Part shown: in pieces, positions 20,971 to 33,039 of the stretch
Numbering within the stretch: position 1 is the stretch's first letter
How the letters are laid out: each line of letters opens with the position of its first letter
Assembly (NCBI GenBank): GCA_032718565.1
Contig: JAVGVS010000311.1
Span: forward strand, 154,501-218,500
Direction of reading: 5' to 3'
Origin: Distichodus sexfasciatus
Taxonomy: Eukaryota > Chordata > Actinopteri > Characiformes > Distichodontidae
DNA length: 64,000 nt
Notes under the pieces: generated by a model
What the model was told of the DNA's origin: nothing
Database searches by the model: none
What the model saw: the letters and a program-made list of their open reading frames with translations, nothing else
Program-made: the position numbers and the translations under genes

Positions 20971-23900
20971 TATTTAGTTACTTTTGTGTTTTACCCAACA
21001 TTTAAGAGTGTGCTAATGCAAGTGCTTTCCTCAGATGCTGAAATCCCAATTCCTCCACAAATCTGCAGAGGAAATCTCACAAAGACTACACAAAGGTAAC
21101 ATGAGTCTTTCTCATCCTCTGCACTGTTCCTTGTTTTATCTTCTCTTTAATCAATGCACCCACAGTTTGTGTCAATGGGTCAGAGGTTTCACTCTTACAT
21201 TAATTAATATGTGAAAGATTCAAGTATGTTATTTCACTCATGCATGTAATTGCCGTTATGGTATAACTGCTCAAAGGTCTTTTGAAAGTTCTTGGTGTAC
21301 ATTTTGCTGGTCTGATTCTGATCAATTAGGTAAAATTCAAGCCTAAATTGTGCACAAGCAAAAAGTTAACTATGAAAAAAAACAAGTGTATTAAATTCTC
21401 AATAGCTGTCAACGTTTTTATCTGACCTTTGAGGGCTTTTGAGGTTTGCAGGAAAAATGGAACTTAATAAGAATATGTTTTTTTTCTAAAAGGCATTGAA
21501 ATACAGATTAATTAGCATAAAATGTCAATATCTTCCTATCCATGCTTGGAACCCTGGTACACTTGGAACCATTCATCAACATCATCATCAAAATATTATT
21601 GTGTAAATCGATGATCTTGTTTTTTTTTCCGTCTGTCAGTGTCCCGCTTGTGTGTTCCTGCTTGATTTGTTCCCCTCAGTTAGCCCTCGTCGTCAATTTC
21701 ACCTGCCCCTACTTAGTTTCTTACTCCTATTTACCCGGCTCTTGGTTCAGCCACCATTATATGTAATCCCTGTCTGGCATGCTACCCGTTTGTTTAGCTT
21801 AAGCTGGTTTTGGTAAAATGGATCTTTATGGACCAGACTAATCAGTTTACCAGTTAAAACCAGTTTTACCAGGTTTCTGAGCCATACTTTTTCTTAACAG
21901 GCATGTTGATAACTTCTAATGTTGACCTGTGATTTCTACTGTGACATACTTGTGAAATAAATTAATAGTTTATTCGAGCAGTCTCTTTTAAGAAATATTT
22001 CAGCGTAAAATTTGGGGTATTGAATGTTCTAATTCCTAAATCCTGCATTCAAAATTGCCCCACTCACGCTTGAAACCTTTGTGCATTGTCTTTCATAATA
22101 TCTCAATAATATTATGTTTATGCATCTTAAAGTCCTTGCTTGCTCACTTAATATCTTGTCATAATGCATGGCATTTCCTTCATGCTCCATAGTCCATACG
22201 GTTCAGTGTGAGACTTCAAACGTTCTAGTATGAGACGTGCAAAACAAATTGGCTGCCCATTTTCCGTGCCGCTGACTGATGTCAAACCCGTAGCGCCTGA
22301 TCTCTCTGCAGCACTGACTGCTAATTCACATTCTCTTGCAGCTTGCGGTTTGCTGCAAATATTCAGAAGGCATGAAATCTTGGCACACGTTGTGGGCAGC
22401 AAGTGAATTTAGAAACTTAATTGGGAAAAACATACTTAACTGTGATTTAATTTTTAAGTTCTTAAACACAAAACTTTTAAAACACAAGACAATTTTACAC
22501 CAAGACGCAAACCCATACATTTTTAAGTGCAAATATTGGATACATTTTATAATATAAAAACAATCTTGAATCTTGAATCTTGCATGTTGAATAATATTTT
22601 TTTTTAATTGTGCCTTACTCCACACATTAAAACAAAACAGATCTGCAGAGAAAGCTTGTGAGAGGAAAAATGCAGTCCCCAGTCAGCCATGCCAAGCCAG
22701 ATCAGTTAGTGCCAACTGCAGTTCCTACACCGTGTTCTGATAGATACACGGGTGTGAAGCGAAGTGTTCACATCACTTCGGGTCGAATTCGCTGGAGAAC
22801 ATCCGTCTGCCTCTGTGCCCGCCTGGCATTTGTGATTTTTCACTTCCACTGAGGGCCTAATTAAAATGGCAAGCTGCACATCTTCAACTTGCTTCGTCTT
22901 AACGCCTGTAGCTGTGATCTGGTAAAGTGCGAGGTGGCTCTGTTCAACATAAGTTACTGACATTTGGAGACTGGATGCTTGTATCCACAGTGGCTTACAT
23001 TTCCTAATAACAGGAACGATCTTCCTGCAGCAAATTGGGGTCGAACCCTTAGGGAGTGGACGAAGACTCTAGGTTAATGTAACAATCCATTTAATTAGAC
23101 GAACATTTAATTTCTGCCATTGTGCTATGATATGAAAACTATACTGTCTACTACAGCTGATAATTCTTAGAGTTTTAACATAAACTACCACTTTTGTCAA
23201 ACTGTGACTGTGAATGTTGTGGGTTCAAATCCCTCTGCAGTATTAAAACTACCAATGCTAGATGTTGGAATGTTGAATGACGGAATTTTCTCATGGAATA
23301 GACCCAAATACCACACCTTGACCACTCGTCCCATATTGCTAGGAACATATCACTTTCACTGTTACTGTTAAGAACTATTGCTGGTTTCACAGTTTGAAAT
23401 GTAATTGAATAAAAACATTTGAAGCTCCCAATTCTGTTCTTTCCAAAGAGGTCCGAGCGCCTGGCCTTGACACGTCATATGGCTGGAGTGTGCGATTGTT
23501 GAAGCTTGTAATGTAGCACATGAGGTTCTAATTGGGCTTTCATTATGGCTCGCCTGTCGCTTTGTCAAGTGTGAGGTCGTCCGTAGCGGCATACAAAAGC
23601 ACGAGGAGCCGTGATCATCTTCCCCCTCACCGCACCTGTGAGTGGACTCCCGTGCTCACCAGGAGAATGGGCTCTTGGGGGTCGTTGGGACAAACTGTTT
23701 CCTTTCCAGTCTTGGTAGGGAAGACAATAGCTCCTTCCTCTATTCTTCTGCTCTGTCACTTATAACTACGTTCCTAATCCTTTTATATTTGTCTTTTTTC
23801 CATTTCTCCTTCCTGGGTCATCCGACTGGGGCCATTGATTGATCTCGCTGACTTTGTTCTCGTGCCGTGAATGGAGAACAAAGTGTGCAAAGACTTGCAA

Positions 23901-24508
23901 AGATCCAGATACCATTCGGGTTCTCTGGGAAAGAGCCAGTTTGACCTTTTAAAATTGTAATATCCATGTAATTAGGGCTATCAGATCATTATCAAATCGT
24001 GTTGGAGAAGGCTCGTTTTGACAACATGGGACTAATCAACACGTTTGTTAATGTCATATGAGAAAAAAAGTCATCTGATAAGAAGTATTTTGCATGGCCA
24101 GCCGAATATTTCACACGCTGATTATCTCCGCCTTAAGAGTCGTTCTCTTCCTTATCCTTAAACCGCAATCTCTGGATTGCTCTATCAAAGTTAATGAAGC
24201 CCATATTTAATATCAGTTACGATTATCACAGAAAGGCAGGTCATTTTTTGACTAATGTATTCTTAGGAGCAATTTCTCTTGAAAGCAAATATGGGGTGCT
24301 CAGGGCTGCTGTTGGTTTTCTACTGGATCTACTTTTGTGAAACTTGGACACTGGATCACTTGTATAAATTTCTTCTACTGGAACAACCATTTCTAGCCCA
24401 CCAGTTTTCCTGTCCAAACCAATGAAACTTTACTACACTTAAGACTATTTTAACTAAAATTTGACCGCTTAAAGCAGCAGTCAAATGTTGGCAAAATTAT
24501 TGCGGGAA
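20971..24508. other. Long unassigned stretch
   Basis: Three and a half kilobases without a recognised gene. 21795-21890 has AGCTGGTTTTGG...AACCAGTTTTACCAGG words common in fish repeats. 22981-23055 resembles the core of a family S3 SINE (CAGTGGCTTACATT, CAAATTGGGGTCGAACCC). 22640-22940, 23420-23860 and 24000-24240 are complex, low-repeat blocks that may be under constraint. Confidence 0.35.
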
Positions 24509-24762
24509 AGTTGGTGGCGTAACGGTAGGGCCCCGTGATCAGAAGGTCGGTGGTTCGAATCCCAGACCGCTTAAGTTACCACTGAAGTACTCATGAGCAA
24601 GGTACCGTCCCCAAGCACTGCTCCCCAGACGCTGTCCATGTTAGCTGCCCATGGTTCCTTCATGGATGGGTCAAGTGCAGAGGTCAAATTTCGTTGTGAA
24701 GCACTGTGTGCTGTGCTGTGGTTTGTTCACAATGACAAATAATCACTAACTTTCACTTACAA
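24509..24762 (+). mobile_element. tRNA-derived SINE (family S1), full length
   Basis: Head AGTTGGTGGCGTAACGGTAG, B-box GGTTCGAATCC, body GTTACCACTGAAGTACTCAT and GAGCAAGGTACCGTCCCCAA, tail CACAATGACAAATAATCACT. It has a small deletion between the A-box and the GTGATCAGAAGG segment. Confidence 0.9.
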
Positions 24763-24868
24763 TTCTTCTTCTTTGGGCTGCCACCATTAGGTGGTAAGTA
24801 GGAACTGTGTGCATCTTGCAATAGGCCAATAATTGGCACTATAGCAAACAACATACATTTTGACTGAG

Positions 24869-25865
24869 ATATGACTGAGATATCAACATTCAAAGGAGTC
24901 GGGTTTCTCCTGTCACGCCAAGTGAGAAACGGAGAAATCTGCCTTTGAAGTTGACTATCGACGTAGCACTCACAGACGCTTGGTGCGGTCGCGGCTACGT
25001 TTGCATTTACGGTAACCTACGCTGCATTCACAGCCACACGGATAGCCTACCTGCGTTAGGTTAACTGAACTCGGGAGACGAAGATGGATTCCGGAGAAAT
25101 ATCTTCACGCTAGTCGACGAGTGGATTTACTGTAAATATTGGAGTAGAGCGGTCAAAACAGAAACTTTTAACATTCTGCTGGAATTGAATTCCTTACCTC
25201 AAGAAAGTCATGATTTTAGGATGGAAAGGGTAAGTTTTTCAGCCAAATTTATTCACAACAGTACAGTATAGAACTTCCACTGTTTCAAAACACTAAAAAC
25301 AAATAAATCCAAAATTTTACCCCATGCAACGTAAACGCTCGTTTTTCTCAGAAACCTCCATTGCGACAAGCGACTGGTTTTGCCGTGCACACTGCAAAAA
25401 ATAAAAATCTGTGTAAAGTGTAATTGACTTGAATTCAGCATTTTAATCTTGTTACACCATTTTTTGGATTTATTTTCTTGGTAAGACTGAATATTGTTTA
25501 GGTTATTTGACTTGTTTCAAGAACATTTATCTTGAGTTATCCTGCCTAGGTAATACAACTAATTTTGAGCAGTTTTTTCTTAAAACAACCTACATTGGTA
25601 AAGGAGTTGTGTTAACAGGTAGACTGAGAGTATATTTTTACTTGTTTCAAGAAAATTGGAGAAGAAAAAACTAGTATATTCTGCTTAATTTAAGCTGTGT
25701 ATGCTTAGTCTTTGAGTATTTTTTTTCTTGTTTTAAGAAATCTTAGCAAGTGCAATTTTCTTGCTGCACTGGCAGATAATTTTGCTTGAAATAAATATTT
25801 CTTTCCCTAAAATAGTAATTTTTTTCTTATTTTTAAAAAGGCATTTTTTGCAGTGCAGAGTCACA
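24869..25865 (-). mobile_element. M1 element, copy B, split by an M2 insertion
   Basis: Reversed M1. It starts at TATGACTGAGATATCAACAT, so about 150 bp of the element's 3' end is missing. It continues through GAGAAACGGAGAAATCTGCC and AGCCACACGGATAGCCTACC and reaches the terminus GCGACAAGCGACTGGTTTTG. The terminus breaks after CCGTGCA, and the last bases CAGAGTCACA resume at 25856, after the M2 element. TA follows the end. Confidence 0.85.
25390..25855 (+). mobile_element. M2 element, copy B, inserted in the M1 terminus
   Basis: 466 bp, CACTGCAAAAAATAAAAATC ... AAAAAGGCATTTTTTGCAGTG. It aligns over its length with 10821-11280. It interrupts the M1 end GCCGTGCAGAGTCACA. The flanking overlap can be read as 2 bp (CA), 4 bp (TGCA) or 5 bp (GTGCA), because the element ends resemble the target. 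No coding capacity. Confidence 0.85.
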
Positions 25866-27088
25866 TATATGGTATCAGATCTGTACTCTGTACCATGCGT
25901 CTTTATCAGTATTTAAACTAAAACAAAGTTGGACTTATGCATCCCTAGTTAAGATACTTTTAACATGCATATAAACTTCCATAGTGTAACTATCTTCAAC
26001 ATTTTGTAGCCAGACAGTAAACTCAGTGGTGTGTTTAGGGTTCAGATCTCACTTGCAAAGACACTTAACCATGGTAAGCATGAACACATTCGCTAAGTAA
26101 GTCAGACCTTCCAGCCTGTCCACTGCATGTTAAGAGGTTCCTAGTTCTTGACTAATAAAAATCACTGTAGGACACACGATCCCAAACATCACAAATAATT
26201 TCCACTGTGGATATTTTTTTGCTTCATATTCAGTCTTGCTTTACTGTATATGACATGCTGTTTCAAGCTTTTTCACCCTGGATAGAGTCTGGTGTGACTT
26301 CATGAGTGCTCCTTGTAATAATAAGTACCTTGGCAGGAAGTTAACAATTAGAAGAGGGAATAGAGAGGGAAAAAAGAGCGAAGGAGGGAGTGATGGAGAG
26401 GACAGAGGAAGACTCTATGTAACCTGAATTCATTAGCATGAGAAATGAGGCAGGGTTTCAAGCTGGGCAGAGACACCGAAGTCTCCCCACTTTTAACAGC
26501 CAGAGTCAAACAGCCATTTATTTCCTATTGCAGTCATTTCCATTTACTAGGCCACAATAATTTGTGGGAGAAAGAGCCTGCAGAGCCTTTATAAGTTTAT
26601 TATTTTGTATTCCAGATGATGAGTTTCATTCCATAATAATGTATAACTGAGATTGTCTTTTTCCAAATTCAAAGACCCCGACCCCCAAAAAGAGACGAAA
26701 ACAACATTCGGTTGAAACTGTTCTTTAATCACTGTAAAAAAACGGTATGACCATACCATTTCATACCCTACCCTACCCAACTTGTTCATTTATTCTCCTC
26801 CAGTGGCTCGTTGGTTCGTATTGTCTGTCATGGTACTGTTTGATGTGTTTAAGCGCATGTAAGTTATTTTACGACCTTTGTTTTGTCATTTTAAGTGTTT
26901 GGTTTATGTCACGTTAACGTCCATAAGTTGAATTATTCACCGTTGTCTTTCATATAGTCATTTGCCTGGTTTCATTATCACTCTCATTTTTTCTCATTTC
27001 AAAATGACTTTTTTATGAATAAGTTGACTCCGAACATGCTAACTGTTTGAGCCATATGTGTAAATGTGAGATGTGGGAGACATATGTG
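25866..27088. other. Unassigned sequence
   Basis: No gene recognised. 26345-26415 is GA-rich. Confidence 0.35.
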
Positions 27089-28004
27089 TAAATGTGAACC
27101 TTCACTGGTCTCACAATTCGATTTGATTACAATTATCATGTCAACGATTTGATTTGATTTGATTTGAGTTGATGCGATGCTATATTTCCATGCATCATGA
27201 TGCATCCCATCAATTTTTCTACATTACTTCACATTGCATGCAGACTGGGCATGGAGCGCAGATCGGGCAGCCATAGTTACCCTTAGCAAAAAGTAATATA
27301 CTTAAAGTTCATTTTATTAAGTATAAGTATAGCAAGTATACTACGGATTATGTACCATGTACCTTGTAGTGTATTAGAAAGTATACTAATTTAATACTTC
27401 TTCAGACTAAATTGGAACATTTTTACGTTTATAAAAGTATACTTTAAGTATACTTTTTAAGGTCATTTCAAGATTACAAAAGTATACTTTTAGACTTTAG
27501 TAGACTTTTATTTATACTTATCAGTATAAGTAAGGTATACTTCACTATACTATTTTTAAGCATATAAAATATAGTATATAAAAAGTAAACTTCAAGTATA
27601 CTGCCTCAGTTTTAGGATATAATAAGTATACTCATAGTACACTTGAATAAACTACTTTTTGCTAAGGGTACTACTGTGAGGTTCTTTTTAATTAGAATTT
27701 TTATGCTGCATCTAGAAAATCCCCCAGCAATGTCATTATGATATAATCCAGGGGTTTTCAACTGGTTCTGTCCTGGGGCGGGGGGACAGTTGTTTTGGGA
27801 ATCTTCATTATTCATAAAAAGGCCCAAATCAACTGGAAATGTTTTGAAAAATTTCAGTAATGAAACTGGATTGCACATCACGGACCTGCTGCAATGCCGC
27901 TGCAGACCACAGCGGACTGCTGGTTGAAAACCCCTGATATAATTGATTATGATCTGCCACTGCATCGGGATGCATCGATTATGTGATTAATTTCAACACC
28001 CCTA
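27089..28004. mobile_element. hAT-like non-autonomous element, copy 1, interrupted
   Basis: Starts in a mutated AATGTGAACCTTCACTGGTC and ends TTTCAACACCCCTA. Long stretches are shared with 35919-36507: CATCCCATCAATTTTTCTAC, GATATAATCCAGGGGTTTTC and GGTTCTTTTTAA. The hAT assignment rests on the TAGGGGTGT-type ends and the 8-bp duplication of the second copy. A separate 389 bp MITE lies inside. Confidence 0.75.
27280..27668. mobile_element. TA-flanked MITE with CCCTTAGCAAAAAGTA ends
   Basis: 389 bp with perfect 16-bp inverted ends CCCTTAGCAAAAAGTA / TACTTTTTGCTAAGGG, bordered by TA on both sides. The interior is AT-rich with repeated AAGTATACTT-like words. The TA duplication is typical of Tc1/mariner-type mobilisation. 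It sits in the hAT-like copy at a point where the paralogue at 36.07 kb is uninterrupted. Confidence 0.9.
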
Positions 28005-28373
28005 AAGTGCTGTAGCTGGTTTTTGAAAGACTTGACCTCGGAAAGTCAGAGTCTCCAGAATGAGCAGTCCCAATTTGTACTCTGGTATAGCTGCATTTTA
28101 TAGAAAGACTAGACTAAATGACATTTGTTGTTATGTAGATATATTGCTCTCCAGATTTATTTTTTCTAAGCTGTGTCTCTTGGCATTACTGGATTTTCTG
28201 ATGGCTGAAATCTTGTATCATTCTCCTCTTTTTACTAGAGATTTCTGCAGATTTAAAACAACAACCCTAATCTCACACATAATCCTCATCATTACCATAT
28301 GCTGCTGTCTGAGAAACCCTGTGTTTAGGATTAGATTAGTCCTGTAGGGTGTGTGTGCGTGTTTGAGAATATG
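28005..28373. other. Unassigned sequence
   Basis: No gene recognised. Confidence 0.35.
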
Positions 28374-28391
28374 AGTGTGTGTGTGTGTGTA
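28374..28391. repeat. (GT)n microsatellite
   Basis: Short GT run. Confidence 0.8.
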
Positions 28392-28611
28392 CGCACACCC
28401 ACCACATTGCAGTTTTAAGGAATTTGGTTTGTACATGTACAAATAATCTCTGCATGAACAGAACTGATTCTAAACCCAGTCCGACCACAACTAAATATCA
28501 TAATTCATACGTCCATCTGAAGATTGTTCAAAATACTATTGTTCCTCACAATAAGATAAAATCTAAAATCACACAATCACACATTTTTTTTACTAATTTT
28601 AGCAAGTTTGA

Positions 28612-28728
28612 ACAAAATGGGGTGAAGGGTCTTGCTCAGGGATCCAATGATGGCAGTGCTAGAGGTTGGATTCAAACTCACAACCTTTTGGTGTAGATGC
28701 GTGTATCTTGACCACGAGACCACCTATC
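28612..28728 (-). mobile_element. tRNA-derived SINE fragment (S3-like)
   Basis: Read on plus: GGGGTGAAGGGTCTTGCTCA, GGATCCAATGATGGCAGTGC, then GGATTCAAACTCACAACC (reversed B-box) and TGACCACGAGACCACC (reversed A-box region). This is the usual reversed order of the head of L2-tailed fish SINEs. Confidence 0.65.
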
Positions 28729-29915
28729 AGAGCTGAGGATATTATAAGCAGCTTAGATTAAACCAATTAGATAAAAATAATCCTGTAGATCTCAATCTAC
28801 AGTATATATTCAAACCCAGATGACTTCTCAATGATTAGATGCATGCTAACAACTGTGTAGAGATACATTTGAGATTAAAGACCATTTACTGTGCAAATTT
28901 GGACACCGTCTGCATCTAATTTTGAAGTAATAGTCCGGTTTTCCTGAAAAGTCTCTGCTGAAAAATGTGTGTGGTCTAGCAGGTCGGTTAAAACCTGTTT
29001 TAGTGCCAAACTAGACTGGCAAACCAATTTGTGCTGCTCTAAACTCTTGACCAGCATCTAAACAAATTACCATCTTTTACTGCCTTAAAATCTGTAATGA
29101 CATGTTGGGGAAAAACAACAATAAAGTGCACAGAATTTATATTATTATTGTGGTTTTCTTATAAAGCTTTTATTCGAGGCACATTATGCTGCTTTGTAGC
29201 CTTAGCATCCCTTGTTTTCCTCTCTCCCTATGTGTGTATGTGTGTGTGCGCTGCAGAGAGAGAGTGCCAGACCAGCTTAGCAATGATAAATCTTTTCATT
29301 GAAGTCCCACCAGAATCCGGATATGTCCTTTTAAGCTGGTTTTGGTTTTTTTTAGTGTGATGATGTGCCAAAATATTCTAAATAAACTCTTTCTCTGTGT
29401 CTCAACAGAAGAAGCCTGTACCACTCTACACAAAGCCAGTTCTTTTTAAGACGTGGTAGGTGAAGTTTGGCGTCTCAGACTCTCAACTTCAACCTTACAG
29501 AAATGAGTTGGAGAATCAATTGTGAGACTACAATACCCATGTAGGGTCTGCTCTTTTTAACAGTTCTCAATTATTAAGAGGCCCAAATGGTGACAAGAAA
29601 ATTCCGGTAGTAGCTTGATTTTTTTCATACAAGGCAAGTTGTAATAGACCCATCTGATCTAGCAACTTTTTGCCAATTGTCCATTGTTCAATTTCCATGA
29701 AGTTGACCGTTCTTGGCTGACAACTGACAACATTACTATCCTTTGGGGTCTTAATATATAGCCACTGTAGTCCATCTGCTTTTAGGTTCTTCAGATTGTT
29801 TGTTATAGAGATGCTCTGAGTTACTGTTGCCTTTTCTTTCGACAAGCCATTTTTCACTCAACTCTCACAGACACACTCCAGAAACCTTCTTGAAGACTTT
29901 TTTTCCAGGTCCTGG
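28729..29915. other. Unassigned sequence
   Basis: No credible gene. A short GT/GA patch occurs near 29229-29265. Confidence 0.35.
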
Positions 29916-29919
29916 GGGT

Positions 29920-30115
29920 GTTAGTGGAGGTCTAGTGGTAGGACACTTGATTCCGGACCAAGAGGTTGGGGGGTTCAAATCCTACCTCCAGCATTACCAC
30001 ATTGGGTTCTTGAGCAAGACCCTTAAACCCAAGCTGCTCCAGGGTAATTGACTGTCATTAGGTAATTAGGAAACGGAAGGCACTCCATGAGAGCGTCTAA
30101 TAAATGGCATGAATG
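29920..30115 (+). mobile_element. tRNA-derived SINE (family S3) with L2-type tail
   Basis: Head GGTCTAGTGGTAGGACACTT (A-box region) and GGGTTCAAATCC (B-box), then GAGCAAGACCCTTAAACCCA, GCTGCTCCAGGGTAATTGAC and the tail GAGAGCGTCTAATAAATGGC, which matches the L2-like LINE 3' end at 57.56 kb. A shared tail is how such SINEs borrow LINE reverse transcriptase (established for tailed SINEs). Confidence 0.8.
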
Positions 30116-30129
30116 TGGCTTTTATGTCC

Positions 30130-30735
30130 ATAAAGGAGCCACAAATCCATTCTCTACTAATGCCATTCTCTATGTACGATATTGGCCTCCCTCACAAGCT
30201 TCTGTACAGATTACAGCTGGTCCAGAACTCTTCACTGTTCAATACCGGATTGATTTTGAAGATTTTGCTATCAACATTCAAAGCTCTTCATAACCTGGCC
30301 CCTCCACATCTGTCTGATCTGCTGCACATTTATACACCTGTTCGTACACTTAGGTCTTCCTCTTTCAATCTGCTCGCCACACCCTCCGCTCGTTTGTCCA
30401 GCATGGGGTTTAGATCTTTTAGCCACGTTGCTCCTTGTCTCTGGAACTCCGTAGCATTGACTCACTTTCCACCTTCAAATCCAGACTTAATACTCATCTT
30501 TTTAAACACGCCTTCTCCCTCCGATTTTGTTTTATTTTTGTATCAGTTCAAAAGAAGTTTGTACTTCTGTGATTATATATTAGTAATGTTGTTTCATTTT
30601 ATTTTTACGTGGTTTTCATTTTGTATTTTATTATTCTTGTTTTCTGTATTTTTCTTTTGATTCTGTAAGGTGTCCTTGAGTGTCTTGAAAGGCGCTTTTA
30701 ATAAGATGAATTATTATTTATTATTATTATTATTC
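30130..30735 (+). pseudogene. Non-LTR retrotransposon ORF2 C-terminus and 3' end
   Basis: Translation carries FKALHNLAPPHLSDLLHIYTP, a C-terminal signature of fish CR1/L2/Rex1-type LINE ORF2, followed by ARLSSMGFRSFSHVAPCLWN. Upstream, LQLVQNSS jumps to TGLILKILL, consistent with an internal deletion. The 3' end shows GTGTCCTTGAGTGTCTTGAA, AGGCGCTTTTAATA and a terminal ATT repeat. The catalytic domain of reverse transcriptase is not present, so this is a 5'-truncated dead copy. Confidence 0.75.
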
Positions 30736-32690
30736 AGAGTTACATATTTACATACATGGCAATGGGTTATGTGTATATACAAATAGCTAACTAACTAACT
30801 CAAATTAGCAACACTACTAAGTTAACTGTTTTTTCTTATCAGCAAAGCTACTTTCAGAATGTTCTAGCTTTTCCAGTAACAAATTATAATAACAAATAGT
30901 AGTGGCAACCGTGAAGATGGAAGCAAGAATCAGTGGCTGTGAAATAGCTTCGATGTGGTTAGCTTCAATTTCTCTGTAGGTTGTAGTGTAACTAACTACT
31001 ATAATAAAACAGCGGTTTGTCTGCAGCTGAATCATAAGTAGCTTGCAGTTTAAAAAGCTACCATTTCAAAGTAGGTTCTCCAGCATTGGATGCAGTTGTA
31101 ATGCAGGGCAATGTTTAATACTCACTCGGGTACTTGGGTCTTTACAACAGCAGAAACTTCCTGACTACATTATGTAGACATTATGAGGCCTTGTTCATCC
31201 ATACCAACTCATTCATCAAGGAATGGACAGAAGATCTAGCTTCAAAGAGTCTAAATAATGATAATAACTCGAAAAATATTGTCACTTTCTTAGAAATATC
31301 TCCTTAATTTTCCATCGGCTTTAAAATCCCAGATCAGTTAAGTAAATGATAACACAATGGACCATCTGAGATTGTATACCTAAGAAGGAAATGGACTGTA
31401 TGTGGTTGGTTTCACCATTTCGTTAGTGTAGATATGAGAGAATGTTCTCCTATTCAAATTCTAGACATTTTTCAAGCCAGAGATATAGATATTAAAGCAC
31501 AAATATGATGTTATACAGCATAATTGGGGAGAAAATGGTTTTGCTAGTTGAATGGATAGAGATTAGTATGTTCAAAAATGTTTTTTTAGTCTCTCTCCAA
31601 CAACACACTCAAGGTGAATATTAATATTCATTTTGAATTACTTTATACTAGAATTTCAGAGAGAATAGCAAAACAGCAGTGCAAGTCCCACACCAAGTAT
31701 TCACCTTCCTTTTCTACACTGAAATGGCTAAGATCAGTTTTTTAGCAGAACATTTTCAAGATCAAGGCCTTGATGTGTTGCTGATTTAAGTTTATAATTT
31801 TAGGGTTGCATGACATATTAAGTAGACTTAATGAAAGAGCTGTCGAAGTTGACTGATGTGAAAATCCAAAGCTGGTGAAAAAATGGAGTTTTATGCAAAA
31901 ATAGTCAATTTTTCTTTTTTATATATTTGGGGATAAAGATCTCTGTGATCATAAATGTCATAGATGGAGTAAAATATGTGTAAAAAATAATCTTCATCTC
32001 AAAGCCAAAATTTTTTTTTTATAATTATGAAGTTTAGCAGATATTTTAGGGGTTTTATTCTAAAAGACAGGTCATACTTTTGTTAAAACATATTACACTG
32101 AGGGTCCAATTTGTTGGCCCTGGCCTTCTGTTGTTTGCTTTTCCTAATTTAATGAGAACATTCAACTTGCACAATGGTTAGTTTGCATGTTTTATACAAA
32201 CACAAACAGAAAGTAATGAAGTCAGCATTCAGTTTGTTTATCCATGTAATTTGATGCATCAGCTATTTATTACAGCGACTGCACACGGGCATGTATGGAA
32301 GTCAGTGAGCAATTACAGAACAATGTGAAAAATCCATTCATTTTCAGACACTCACACATCATGCCTGCACCTTACATGAAGAGAGAATAGTGCTGACATT
32401 TTGATCTATTTGATGAACATGATTTCAGTGAAATGATTGCATTATCAGCACAATAAAAACTATTGCCGACACATCATATTATATTGTTTCCTTTTTGCTA
32501 GATATTCCATTGGTATAAACCAGAACTAGCTCTTGAGGAGGCTACTGCTATATTTTCCCTCAAAACAGTCTCTCTTAATATCTGTGTAATGCTTTTAAGA
32601 AGAGAAAAAACTTTGGTTATTGCAAAATCTCTGTGGTTTTTATGAAATGCATAATACGATTGGGATCAATGTCAATTAAAGCATAAGACC
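30736..32690. other. Long unassigned AT-rich stretch
   Basis: Almost 2 kb without a recognised gene, RNA or repeat. Only short chance frames. Confidence 0.4.
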
Positions 32691-32691
32691 A

Positions 32692-32931
32692 CTGAAAGTG
32701 AGTGAATATTTGTCATTGTGAACACACCACTGCACCACAACCAAATGTGACCTCTGCATTTGACCCATCCATAAAGGAGCAGTGGGCAGCCAACAAGCAC
32801 CCAGGGAGCAGTGCTTGGAGATAGTACCTTGCTCAGGAGTACCTCAGTGGTAACTTTACCGGCCCTGGATTCGAACCTGCGAGCTTCTGATCACGGGGCG
32901 AACACCCTACCGTTACGTCACCAACTGCCCC
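32692..32931 (-). mobile_element. tRNA-derived SINE (family S1), full length
   Basis: Reversed and well preserved: the tail GTGAATATTTGTCATTGTGA at left, GGAGCAGTGGGCAGCCAACA, a reversed B-box GGATTCGAACC and the reversed A-box region CACCCTACCGTTACGTCACC at right. Confidence 0.9.
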
Positions 32932-33039
32932 GTAGTAATTGTGCCAAAATCATGACCACACTCTTTATATGGAAAGAGAAGTGCCACAGTTGCAAAAATC
33001 TTCACTATACTCAGTAGGATATGAGGAATAACCTTTTAT

